The position numbers and the translations under genes were made by a program. From Anaerolineales bacterium (GTDB lineage Bacteria; Chloroflexota; Anaerolineae; Anaerolineales; Villigracilaceae): DNA of 64,000 nt. The stretch lies in assembly GCA_030834895.1 (NCBI GenBank), contig JAUQXA010000010.1:62001-126000 (forward strand). Direction: 5' to 3'. Within the stretch, counting starts at the first letter, position 1. Each line of letters starts with the position of its first letter. Below are positions 33,161 through 41,229 of this stretch, piece after piece. Under the pieces are notes generated by a model. It was not told the DNA's origin. It was given only the letters and a program-made list of their open reading frames with translations, and did not search any database.

Positions 33161-34280
33161 GTCCACAACTTTGAAGAAGAAGAGCGCAGGCTATAAGATT
33201 CGTGTCGAGCCGCGCCTTGACGTGCCGCCCGCCTGGTATCCGCTGCTGGTATCACTTGGCGCGCTTGTGTTTGCGCTGATTCTGGGTGGAATTTTGATTA
33301 TGTTCGCAGGTGGCGACCCGATCCGATCCTATCAGCACATTGCAAAGGCTTCGTTTGGCGATGTTGGCGTGCTGTCAGATACGATCGTAAAAGCGACCCC
33401 AATTTTGCTTGCCGCGTTGGCCTGTTCAGTGGCGTTCCGTATGAAATTGTGGAATATTGGCGCCGAGGGACAGTTCATCATGGGCGCGTTTGGCGCGAGT
33501 GCAATTGTGCTGGCCCCCGTGCTGCCTGAGGAAACTCCCCGCTGGCTGTTCCTGACCGTGATGGCGCTGGCTGGCATGGCGGCAGGCGCGCTATGGGGAT
33601 TCATCCCCGGCTTTCTCAAGGCGAAGTTCAACGTGAATGAAATCATCAGCACCTTGATGTTGAATTACATCGCCGTCGCATGGATCAACTTTTGGATTTT
33701 TGGCGTCTGGTCTGAGGGTGGATTCCAGATGTCTCCCAAGTTTCCGCTCAGCGCCTGGCTTCCGCGTCTGGCGGAATACGCAAAGAACATTCCAGCCTTT
33801 CGCGGGCTGACGACCCATGCAGGCTTGTTGCTTGGAATTGTTGCGGCAATCATCCTCTGGCTGATCGTGTATCGCAGCCGCTGGGGATATGAAATTCGCT
33901 TGATTGGTGACAACGCGCAGGCGGCGAAATATGCAGGTATCAATATCACCAGCAACATCATTTACGTCATGATGCTTTCGGGTGCGCTGGCTGGTTTGGG
34001 TGGGATGAGCGAGGTCTCGGGCGTGGTTCACCGCTTGCAGACTGCGCCCCTTGCTGCTGGTTACGGTTTTACAGGCATCATTGTAGCATGGCTGGCGAAA
34101 CTTAATCCACTGGTTATTATTGTGGTTTCGGTTTTGTTTGGAGCTTTGATTTTGGCGGGACGTGAAATCCAGCCTTCGGGTGTGCCGAAGATGATTCAGG
34201 GCATCATTCTGGTCTCGCTTATCGCCAGTGACTTCCTGCTACGCTATCGTGTCCGCATTGTGCGTGGGGAGGAGGAATAA
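33153..34280 (+). CDS. nupB: Nucleoside ABC transporter permease, NupB/YufP-like (first system)
   Basis: The 375-residue protein has about ten hydrophobic segments and the branched-chain/ribose-type permease blocks 'KLWNIGAEGQFIMGAFGAS' (about 91-109), 'NVNEIISTLMLNYIAVAWI' and 'RLIGDNAQAAKYAGINI'. These mark the first of the paired permeases in BMP-type nucleoside importers. The gene starts inside the ATPase gene and is followed 3 bases later by the second permease, so translation is coupled. Confidence 0.92.
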   Translation: MAESTTLKKKSAGYKIRVEPRLDVPPAWYPLLVSLGALVFALILGGILIMFAGGDPIRSYQHIAKASFGDVGVLSDTIVKATPILLAALACSVAFRMKLWNIGAEGQFIMGAFGASAIVLAPVLPEETPRWLFLTVMALAGMAAGALWGFIPGFLKAKFNVNEIISTLMLNYIAVAWINFWIFGVWSEGGFQMSPKFPLSAWLPRLAEYAKNIPAFRGLTTHAGLLLGIVAAIILWLIVYRSRWGYEIRLIGDNAQAAKYAGINITSNIIYVMMLSGALAGLGGMSEVSGVVHRLQTAPLAAGYGFTGIIVAWLAKLNPLVIIVVSVLFGALILAGREIQPSGVPKMIQGIILVSLIASDFLLRYRVRIVRGEEE

Positions 34281-34283
34281 TCT

Positions 34284-35252
34284 ATGGATGCAATCATAAT
34301 TCTTCAGGCTGGCGTGGCGACAGGCACGGTATTGTTATTTGCCACGATCGGTGAGATTTTTGCTGAACGTTCTGGTGTAATGAACCTTGGCGTGGAAGGC
34401 ATGATGTTGCTTGGCGCCATGACGGCATTCAGCACAACTATCGCCACAAGTAACCCTTGGGTTGGCGTGTTGATGGCGATGTTTGTCGCCGGACTCATCA
34501 GCCAGGTGCATGCCTTCATCACCATTACTTTGCAGGCTGACCAGGTCGTCAGCGGATTGGCGCTTACCTTTCTCGGCACGGGCATCAGCCTTGTGCTGGG
34601 CGAGGGCCTGAGCAAGGCCGGCACGGTTTCCCTTCTGCCCAATTTTTCAATTCCCCTGCTTTCGCAGATTCCTTTCCTGGGTCCCATCCTGTTCACCAGA
34701 CAAAGTGTGTTGGTTTACATCGGATACCTGTTCACACCGCTGGCATGGTACTACATTAATCATACCCGCCCCGGACTCAACCTGCGCTCGGTGGGTGAGT
34801 ATCCATCCGCTGCAGATTCATTGGGCATTAGCGTTTTTGGACTGCGTTATTTCTACGTCTTTGTCGGCGGGATGTTGGCGGGTTTGGCGGGAGCCACCAT
34901 CAGTCTTGCGGTTTCCCCGGGCTGGTTCAGCGAGTTGACCACCGCCGGGCAGGGTTGGATTGCTGTCGGTCTGGTCATCTTTGCCCAGTGGGATCCGGTC
35001 CGTGCCATGTTCGGTTCGTATGCTTTTGGTGCGCTCCGCCGCCTGATTCTGGATATTCAGGGACCGACCATTTTGTTCGGTTTTAACAATCCCTTTTATT
35101 ACAACCCGTATTGGGGCTTCTTCCTGCAAATGCTGCCGTATGCCTTCACCGTCATCGTGCTGGTGATTGGCTCACGCGAAGCCATGCGTAAAAGACTGGG
35201 CGCACCCGCCGCGCTTGGCAACCCGTACATTCGCGGAGAGCGCGGAAAGTAG
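34284..35252 (+). CDS. nupC: Nucleoside ABC transporter permease, NupC/YufQ-like (first system)
   Basis: The 322-residue permease carries 'GEIFAERSGVMNLGVEGMML' (about 23-42), 'LQADQVVSGLALTFLGTGISL' and 'LRSVGEYPSAADSLGISVFG', the usual signs of the second permease in BMP-type importers. About nine membrane segments are visible. The ATG follows GGAGG by 8 bases. The gene closes the first transporter operon and is followed by a GC-rich hairpin. Confidence 0.92.
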   Translation: MDAIIILQAGVATGTVLLFATIGEIFAERSGVMNLGVEGMMLLGAMTAFSTTIATSNPWVGVLMAMFVAGLISQVHAFITITLQADQVVSGLALTFLGTGISLVLGEGLSKAGTVSLLPNFSIPLLSQIPFLGPILFTRQSVLVYIGYLFTPLAWYYINHTRPGLNLRSVGEYPSAADSLGISVFGLRYFYVFVGGMLAGLAGATISLAVSPGWFSELTTAGQGWIAVGLVIFAQWDPVRAMFGSYAFGALRRLILDIQGPTILFGFNNPFYYNPYWGFFLQMLPYAFTVIVLVIGSREAMRKRLGAPAALGNPYIRGERGK

Positions 35253-35265
35253 GAAACCTTTCATC

Positions 35266-35299
35266 GGGACGGCGCATACCCAGCCGCCCCGGTGCTTTA
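35266..35299 (+). terminator. GC-rich hairpin after the first transporter operon
   Basis: GGGACGGC and GCCGCCCC (one mismatch) form a stem with a 9-base loop, followed by GGTGCTTTAT. It lies 13 bases behind the permease stop and upstream of the second GntR gene. The T-run is short, so termination may be partial. Confidence 0.55.
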
Positions 35300-35375
35300 T
35301 GTCGGACAATTCACTTCAAAAATTGCCTCTTGAATTTCCATGTGAAATATGTTACAAATAGACAAACGTCAGACG
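35300..35375. promoter_or_regulatory. Two candidate GntR operators before the second regulator gene
   Basis: TGTCGGACA at 35300-35308 and CGTCAGACG at 35367-35375 are palindromes around one central base and share the GTCNGAC core with the site at 19370. They flank the probable promoter of the regulator gene, pointing to self-regulation. The second site lies inside a longer alternative reading frame start (35330), which supports the downstream start at 35399. Confidence 0.5.
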
Positions 35376-35398
35376 ACTGCCATTTGAAATACCATATC

Positions 35399-36130
35399 AT
35401 GCGCGTACTTCAAGCAAGGTCAATTGCGGATCAAGTAGATGAAATCCTCCTGGAGCGGATTCGGAGCGGGATATATTCGCCTGGGAATCGGATTCCTTCG
35501 GAAAGCGAATTGTCTGACGAGTTGGGGGTCAGCCGTGCCACCGTGCGCTCCGTCCTTGCCAAACTAGCAGCCAACGGATTTATCATCCGCAAACAGGGGG
35601 ATGGGACTTACGTCAACGAGCATGCACACCGCGCGAGCGCGCACTTCGGTAATTTGTGGGATTTGACCGAGTTGATTGCCGGCAACGGTTACAACCCGTC
35701 CATCCGATTGATTTCCATTGCGCAGCGTCCCGCGACAGAAAAAGAGTCCCTTGTCCTAGGCTTGGAAGCGGGCGATGAGTTGATCTGTTTGCGGCGGTTG
35801 TTCCACGCTGACCAGCGGGCCGTTATTCTTGCGGACAATGTGATCCCTGCCTCCATGTTATGCGAACCGATGAAGAACATTGACGGGGGACTTCATATTC
35901 GCGAGATTTTCGAACTATACTTTCACAAAAAGATTGCGTTCGTATTGACCAATATTCGTTCCGTTGTGCTTGACCCGGGTGCGCATAGATATCTGGCTGG
36001 GGAATCCGCCCGCCCAATCCTGCAATTGCAAACAACATTTTACGAGAAGAATAATCTGCCCCTTGCCTTGGGCGTGAATGTTTTCGACGATTCTTTTTTA
36101 CATTTGAGCTTGGCGCAGGCATGGAATTGA
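35399..36130 (+). CDS. GntR/UTRA family transcriptional regulator (second)
   Basis: I place the start at 35399, which gives a 243-residue protein beginning MRVLQARSIADQV as in other GntR factors; an in-frame ATG at 35330 would add 23 residues with no conserved character. The winged helix holds 'GNRIPSESELSDELGVSRAT' and 'IRKQGDGTYV', and the UTRA domain ends in 'LQLQTTFYEKNNLPLALGVN'. It sits between the two transporter operons and probably controls one or both in response to a purine-type ligand. It is a distant paralogue of the regulator at 22976. Confidence 0.86.
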   Translation: MRVLQARSIADQVDEILLERIRSGIYSPGNRIPSESELSDELGVSRATVRSVLAKLAANGFIIRKQGDGTYVNEHAHRASAHFGNLWDLTELIAGNGYNPSIRLISIAQRPATEKESLVLGLEAGDELICLRRLFHADQRAVILADNVIPASMLCEPMKNIDGGLHIREIFELYFHKKIAFVLTNIRSVVLDPGAHRYLAGESARPILQLQTTFYEKNNLPLALGVNVFDDSFLHLSLAQAWN

Positions 36131-36191
36131 GACGCCTGTTCCTTTTGTATCCCGAACACCGAATCCGACCCCCGAGGAGGGTGATGTCCTG

Positions 36192-37340
36192 ATGCGACAA
36201 AAATTAGGTTCTCTTTTTGATGCCTTATTGCCAGTCATTGCCACACTTGCCGCGCTTGCAGTGGGAGCTGTGATGCTTCTGTTCTTGAAGGTCAATCCCA
36301 TCGAGGCATATGCCGCCTTGTGGGATGGCGCATTTGGCAGCCCCAATGCCTTTGCCGAGACTTTGGTCAAGGCGACACCACTGCTTTTAGTTGCGCTGGG
36401 AATCTGCATCTCCTTCCGCGGTGACGTAATCAACATCGGCGGCGAAGGACAGATGATCGTTGGCGCGATCTTGGCAACATGGGTCGGATTGAATTTCACT
36501 GGCCTGCCCGGCTGGCTGACGATTACACTAGCTATGCTGGCGGGATTTCTGGGTGGGGCAATTTGGGGCGGCATTCCCGGCGTGCTTAAGGCATATTTTC
36601 GCGTAAACGAAATTTTGAGTACAGTGATGATGAATGCCATTGCGGTGCAGTTGATGAACTTCCTGTTGCGTGGTCCGATGATTGACCCGGCGCAGGCCCA
36701 ATTGGCTTCACAGATTCCCCAGACCGCGCGTTTGGAGGAAATCTTCCGCCTGCCGCGCCTGGCTCCAACCCGTCTGCATCTCGGCGCATTGATTGCCGTC
36801 ATTCTTGCAGTTTTGGTTTATATCCTGTTGTGGCGCACCACACTTGGGTATCGTATTCGCGCGGTAGGACAAAACCCGTATGCCTCGCGTTATGCGGGAA
36901 TCAAAGTCCAGCGTTACATGGTGCTTGCCCTCCTGCTTAGTGGTGCGTTTGCCGGACTGGCTGGCGCAACCCAGGTCTTCGGTGTGAACTACCGCATGAT
37001 TACGGATGGCTCTGCTTCGGGATTTACAGGCAGCGCGGGTTTCAATGGGATTGTTGCCGCGTTGTTCGGTCAGTTGCACCCGCTTTGGTCAATCCCCGCT
37101 TCGATTTTGTTCGGCGCGCTCCTCGTCGGCGCAAACAAGATGCAGCGCATTGTGCAAGTCCCCTCCGCGCTGATCATTGCCTTGAACGGCCTGGTGGTTG
37201 TCTTTGTTGTCAGCAGTGAGATCATACGCAAGCGGCGGCAACGCAGGCGTGAGGCTGTTGCCAAACGCGAGGATGAAACTCCACCGTCTGTGCCGGGTGT
37301 GGGTGATAAACAAAATCAGCAAGTGGAGGCAGGCTCATGA
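36192..37340 (+). CDS. Nucleoside ABC transporter permease, NupB-like (second system)
   Basis: The 382-residue permease has about ten membrane segments with 'SFRGDVINIGGEGQMIVGAI' (about 75-94), 'RVNEILSTVMMNAIAVQLM' and 'RAVGQNPYASRYAGIKV', the counterpart of the permease at 33153. The C-terminal ~40 residues are a charged cytoplasmic tail. GAGGAGG lies about 10 bases upstream of the ATG. Its stop overlaps the next permease start by 4 bases. In this second system the permeases come first, followed by the binding protein and the ATPase. Confidence 0.9.
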   Translation: MRQKLGSLFDALLPVIATLAALAVGAVMLLFLKVNPIEAYAALWDGAFGSPNAFAETLVKATPLLLVALGICISFRGDVINIGGEGQMIVGAILATWVGLNFTGLPGWLTITLAMLAGFLGGAIWGGIPGVLKAYFRVNEILSTVMMNAIAVQLMNFLLRGPMIDPAQAQLASQIPQTARLEEIFRLPRLAPTRLHLGALIAVILAVLVYILLWRTTLGYRIRAVGQNPYASRYAGIKVQRYMVLALLLSGAFAGLAGATQVFGVNYRMITDGSASGFTGSAGFNGIVAALFGQLHPLWSIPASILFGALLVGANKMQRIVQVPSALIIALNGLVVVFVVSSEIIRKRRQRRREAVAKREDETPPSVPGVGDKQNQQVEAGS

Positions 37341-38269
37341 TTTCCGATCTCTTTTCCGTCACTGTTTTGATCGGTATTCTCGCCTCCGGAATTCGCCTTT
37401 CCACCCCGTATTTGTTTGCGGCAATCGGCGAGACCTTTGGGCAAAAAAGTGGTGTCCTCAATCTGGGCGTCGAGGGACAGATGCTTTTGGGAGCCTTTGC
37501 CGCCTTTTACGTTGCGTTGACCACCGGCAATCTGTGGCTGGGATTGTTGACAGCCATGATCGTCGGCGCATTGATGGGGCTGGCGATGGCTTACGTTACC
37601 GTCAACCTGCACGCGGAGCAGGGAATTAGCGGCATCGGGTTTTACCTCTTCGGACTGGGGATGAGCGACCTGCTCTTTCAAAAGTTGATGGGAACCGTGG
37701 AAACGGTCAAAGGTTTTTCTGAAATTTATATCCCTGTTTTGAGTGATATCCCCGGCATTGGAAAAATTTTCTTCAGTCAAAACATCCTGGTTTATTTTGC
37801 GTATCTGCTCGTTCCCATTGCATGGTTCGTGTTGAACAAAACCACGCTTGGGCTGAAGATTCGCTCGGTGGGTGAGAACCCGGATGCGGCGGATTCTCTC
37901 GGCGTCAGCGTGGCACACATCCGCTACTTCACCATCATCCTTGGCGGGACTCTTTCTGGCGTTGCGGGCGCGTCCATGTCCATTGCCTTGCTGAACGTCT
38001 TCCAGCAGAACATGACCAGCGGACTTGGCTTCATCGCCGTTGCGTTGGTGTACTTTGGCGCGTGGCGTCCCATTGGTGTTTTGGGTGGCGCGCTGTTGTT
38101 TAGTTTGATCAATTCACTGCAATTATGGATACAGGTGTTGAGCATCCCCATCCCGTCTGACCTTGCGGTGATGATGCCGTACGTGGTTACGATTTTAGTG
38201 TTGGTTGCAACAGTTTCTAAAGTCCGCGCCCCATCTGCATTGTCGAAACCCTTCGAGCGGGGCGATTAA
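37337..38269 (+). CDS. Nucleoside ABC transporter permease, NupC-like (second system)
   Basis: The 310-residue permease shows 'GETFGQKSGVLNLGVEGQML' (about 33-52), 'HAEQGISGIGFYLFGLGMS' and 'IRSVGENPDAADSLGVSVAH', matching the permease at 34284. Eight to nine membrane segments are visible. The ATG overlaps the upstream permease stop by 4 bases behind GGAGG. The binding protein gene follows after a 99-base gap that contains the putative leader ORF. Confidence 0.9.
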   Translation: MISDLFSVTVLIGILASGIRLSTPYLFAAIGETFGQKSGVLNLGVEGQMLLGAFAAFYVALTTGNLWLGLLTAMIVGALMGLAMAYVTVNLHAEQGISGIGFYLFGLGMSDLLFQKLMGTVETVKGFSEIYIPVLSDIPGIGKIFFSQNILVYFAYLLVPIAWFVLNKTTLGLKIRSVGENPDAADSLGVSVAHIRYFTIILGGTLSGVAGASMSIALLNVFQQNMTSGLGFIAVALVYFGAWRPIGVLGGALLFSLINSLQLWIQVLSIPIPSDLAVMMPYVVTILVLVATVSKVRAPSALSKPFERGD

Positions 38270-38283
38270 TCCATGAAAAGGAG

Positions 38284-38337
38284 GTGGTGTATCGGCTGAG
38301 TGAATGTCATTTTTGCAAGAGATTGCATGTCAAATAA
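38284..38337 (+). CDS. Putative 17-codon Cys leader peptide before the second BMP gene
   Basis: Behind AAAAGGAGG a 17-codon ORF begins GTG GTG and encodes Cys at codons 8 and 11, Phe at 10 and Arg at 13 (CHFCKR), in the same register and length as the ORF at 30113-30166. Its other residues differ. A second GTG at 38287 could be the start instead. It ends 31 bases before the BMP gene. The pair being found only in front of the two binding-protein genes suggests a cis-acting translational or transcriptional leader; the signal is unknown. Confidence 0.4.
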   Translation: MVYRLSECHFCKRLHVK

Positions 38338-38368
38338 AAACTGTCCATTTATAAAATCAAGGAGAAGA

Positions 38369-39418
38369 ATGATGAAAAAAGTTTTTTGGTTTGTCCTCAC
38401 CCTAGCTTTGGTCTTGAGCGCATGCGGCGCCCCTGCCCCTGTCGCCACTGAAGCCCCTGCCGCCACCGAGGCTCCCGCTACCGAAGCGCCCGCTCCCACC
38501 GAAGCCCCCATGGCTGAACCCTTCCGCGTTGCGGTTGTAATGCCCAGCGCCACCACCGACCTGGCGTTTGGTCAGTCCATGTACGATGCCCTCGTCCGCG
38601 TTCAGGAGGAAATGGGTTCAGAGAATTTTGAGTTCGTTTACTCTGAAAACATGTTCGTTGTGGACGATGCCGCTGCCGCCATCCGTGACTATGCCACCCA
38701 GGGTTTTGACCTGGTGATTGCGCACGGCTCGCAATACGGTTCCTCCCTGCAGGAAATCGCCCCCGATTTCCCCGAGACCAGCTTTGCCTGGGGCACCACG
38801 GTGGACACCTTTGGACTCCCTAATGTCTTCGCCTATGAAGCGGCCTCCCAGGAAGGCGGTTATGTCAACGGCGTTTTGGCTGCGAAACTCAGCAAGAGCG
38901 GCGTGATCGGCGTGGTTGGACCCATCGAGACCGGTGACGCAAAATTGTATGTCGACGGTTTCAAAGCCGGTGTATTGGCGACCAATCCCGATGCCCAGGT
39001 CAATGTGAATTATATCGGTTCCTTCTCGGATGTTGCACTTGCCTCCGAGGCGGCCACCACCCACATTTCCGCTGGTGCAGACGTATTGACCGGCTCCGCC
39101 CAGATGGTTGTAGGCGCAATCGGCAAGGCTGAGGAAGCAGACGTGCTGTGGTTTGGCACCCAGTCCAACCAGACTTCGCTGGCTCCTTCCATCGTGGTTG
39201 CCAACCAGGTATACCACTGGGAAGTTGTCCTCAAGCAAATTATCGCTCTTGTCCAGGAAGGCACCCTCGGTGGACAGTCCTTCACTGCCAACCTTGAAAA
39301 CGGCGGCGAAGTGATCGAGTTCAATTCCGATTACGCCCTGCCCGACGACGCCAAGGCTTTGGCCGACGAAACCATCAAGGGCGTTGTGGACGGAAGCATC
39401 ACCATCACCCTGCCGTAG
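38369..39418 (+). CDS. BMP family nucleoside-binding lipoprotein (second system)
   Basis: The start at 38369 (or the adjacent ATG at 38372) follows AAGGAG and opens a lipoprotein signal ending in LVLSACGAPA; the longer frame from 38300 has no signal. The 349-residue protein has a Thr/Glu/Ala/Pro linker and then the BMP fold: 'FRVAVVMPSATTDLAFGQSM', 'YATQGFDLVIAHGSQYGSSL', 'SQEGGYVNGVLAAKLSKSG' and 'HISAGADVLTGSAQMVVGAI'. It differs clearly from the first BMP protein, so the two systems probably have different ligands. The permeases lie upstream and the ATPase downstream. Confidence 0.88.
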   Translation: MMKKVFWFVLTLALVLSACGAPAPVATEAPAATEAPATEAPAPTEAPMAEPFRVAVVMPSATTDLAFGQSMYDALVRVQEEMGSENFEFVYSENMFVVDDAAAAIRDYATQGFDLVIAHGSQYGSSLQEIAPDFPETSFAWGTTVDTFGLPNVFAYEAASQEGGYVNGVLAAKLSKSGVIGVVGPIETGDAKLYVDGFKAGVLATNPDAQVNVNYIGSFSDVALASEAATTHISAGADVLTGSAQMVVGAIGKAEEADVLWFGTQSNQTSLAPSIVVANQVYHWEVVLKQIIALVQEGTLGGQSFTANLENGGEVIEFNSDYALPDDAKALADETIKGVVDGSITITLP

Positions 39419-39431
39419 TTTTGTAAATAAT

Positions 39432-39495
39432 TTTTACCCCCTCCCAACCTTCCCCCAATTTTGAAAGAATTGGGGGAAGGCAAGGGTGGGGCAGG
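39432..39495. repeat. Palindromic repeat between the second BMP gene and its ATPase gene
   Basis: CCTTCCCCCAATT and AATTGGGGGAAGG form a perfect 13-bp stem with a 7-base loop, flanked by ACCCCCTCCCAA and GGGTGGGGCAGG. It is of the same family as the element inside murJ. Its G-rich right end (GGGGCAGG) is the only ribosome-site-like sequence in front of the ATPase start, so the repeat may have supplied it. It could also act as a partial terminator behind the binding-protein gene. Confidence 0.75.
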
Positions 39496-39504
39496 ATGTC
39501 ACCC

Positions 39505-41064
39505 ATGAGCGAAACCGACAAACTCCCTTCCGGAAGAACTCGCATTAACAGCCTGGAGATGCATGGCATCACCAAGCGATTCCCCGGTGTGCTTGCCAGC
39601 GATCACGTCAATTTCGACGTGAAGTCCGGCGAAGTCCATGCCCTGTTGGGCGAGAATGGCGCGGGCAAAAGTACGTTGATGAAAATCCTCTATGGGTTGT
39701 ACCATCCCGACGAGGGCGAGATTTTGATCAACGGCAAACCGGTCAGGATTTCCTCGCCGACGGATTCGATCAACTTCGGCATTGGCATGATTCACCAACA
39801 CTTTATGCTTGTGCCGACCTTGACCGTCGCGGAAAATGTCGCGCTGGGACTGCCATCCTCCCGCGGCTTGATGACCGACCTCGATCGCGTCTCGAAGCGC
39901 ATTGTTGAACTGGCTGATATCTACAGCTTGCGAATGGACCCGTCTGCCTACGTCTGGCAGTTGTCGGTGGGGCAGCAGCAGCGTGTTGAAATTATCAAGG
40001 CTCTGTATCGCGGCGCGGCTTTGCTTATTCTCGATGAGCCGACAGCCGTGCTCACCCCCCAGGAAGTGGACGAGTTGTTCGCCATCATGAAGCAGATGGT
40101 CAAGGACGGTCACGGACTCGTCTTCATCTCGCATAAACTTCATGAAGTGGTTGAGATCAGCAACCGTGTTTCCGTGTTGCGCGATGGGCGGATGATCGGC
40201 ACGCGACCCACTTCCGAGATCACCAAGCAGGTGCTTGCCAACTGGATGGTCGGACGCGAAGTTGGCTTCACCCCCGACCGCGGACAGGTGGAATGCGGCT
40301 CTCCCCGCTTGCAGGTCAAGAATGTCTCCTGTGGCAGTGACCGTGGCACGCCCGGTCTACGCAGTGTCAACCTCGATGTTTGTTCAGGTGAAGTATTGGG
40401 CATTGCGGGTGTCTCCGGCAACGGTCAGCGCGAACTGGCGGAGACCGTTGCGGGCTTGCGCAAGGTTACAAGTGGACAGGTCTTGCTCGAAGGGCAGGAT
40501 GTGACCAATCTTCCGCCCGCCGAACTCACCGAGCGAATGCTTTCCTATATCCCCGAAGAACGCATGCGCGACGGCATGATCAGGGAATTTACCGTTGCTG
40601 AGAACATGGTCTTGCGCGAACATCACAAGGCTCCGTACTCGCGTTATGGCTTCCTCAACCTCGGCGAGATTTCGCGCCACTCCGACGAACTCATCAAGCA
40701 ATTCCGCGTGAAGACTCCCTCGCGCGATACCCGTGCTAAAAATCTTTCAGGTGGCAACATCCAGAAGATCGTTTTGGCGCGTGAAATCTTCCGTACCCCG
40801 CGAGTCATCATCGCCGCCCAGCCCACCCGTGGACTGGATATCGGCGCGACGGAGTACGTCCGTGAGCAGTTGCTGGAACAACGTCGCAAAGGTGTGGCGG
40901 TCATGTTGATCTCCGAAGACCTTGACGAAATCCTCGCGCTCTCCGACCGCATTGCCGTTCTCTACGAGGGACAGGTCATGGACATTGTCCTGCGTGAGAA
41001 CGCCACGCCTGAGAAACTTGGTTTGCTCATGGCGGGTGTTCATCCTGAACACCAGGCGGGATGA
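39505..41064 (+). CDS. Nucleoside ABC transporter, duplicated ATP-binding protein (second system)
   Basis: Two ABC domains in one chain: the first with 'LLGENGAGKSTLMKILYG', 'LSVGQQQRVEIIKALYRG' and 'LLILDEPTAVLTPQE'; the second with the degenerate loop 'IAGVSGNGQRELAETVAG', signature 'LSGGNIQKIVLAREIF' and 'IAAQPTRGLDIGATEYV'. It is the partner of the permeases at 36192 and 37337. I chose the ATG at 39505 because GGGGCAGG lies 9 bases upstream; an ATG at 39496 is only one base from it. This gives 519 residues. The molybdenum hydroxylase genes follow on the same strand. Confidence 0.9.
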   Translation: MSETDKLPSGRTRINSLEMHGITKRFPGVLASDHVNFDVKSGEVHALLGENGAGKSTLMKILYGLYHPDEGEILINGKPVRISSPTDSINFGIGMIHQHFMLVPTLTVAENVALGLPSSRGLMTDLDRVSKRIVELADIYSLRMDPSAYVWQLSVGQQQRVEIIKALYRGAALLILDEPTAVLTPQEVDELFAIMKQMVKDGHGLVFISHKLHEVVEISNRVSVLRDGRMIGTRPTSEITKQVLANWMVGREVGFTPDRGQVECGSPRLQVKNVSCGSDRGTPGLRSVNLDVCSGEVLGIAGVSGNGQRELAETVAGLRKVTSGQVLLEGQDVTNLPPAELTERMLSYIPEERMRDGMIREFTVAENMVLREHHKAPYSRYGFLNLGEISRHSDELIKQFRVKTPSRDTRAKNLSGGNIQKIVLAREIFRTPRVIIAAQPTRGLDIGATEYVREQLLEQRRKGVAVMLISEDLDEILALSDRIAVLYEGQVMDIVLRENATPEKLGLLMAGVHPEHQAG

Positions 41065-41229
41065 TGTAACGAAAAACACCCGCTAGTTTGCGCAGATCGA
41101 CGTGGATTGGCGGATGAAAATAATAATCCATCGGTTCGGTGGTCGTGGCGCGGCACGCGCCACGGCGTTGGGTTGTGCGAAGCAGCCCATCGAAAAGTTC
41201 CGCCGCCCAGTCAAGAAAGGACACCACTT
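41065..41229. other. 165-base gap upstream of the hydroxylase operon
   Basis: No convincing gene is seen. The stretch contains a GC-rich hairpin (GGCGCG/CGCGCC around 41147-41161). The frame of the following gene stays open back to 41107, but the extra residues (rich in Trp, Arg, His) have no family resemblance, so they are not counted as coding. AAAGG lies 9 bases before the FAD-subunit start. Confidence 0.4.

Noticed and set aside
41107..41229. N-terminal extension of the FAD subunit from the ATG at 41107
   Set aside because: The extra 41 residues have no family resemblance and no ribosome site, while 41230 gives the normal start and length.
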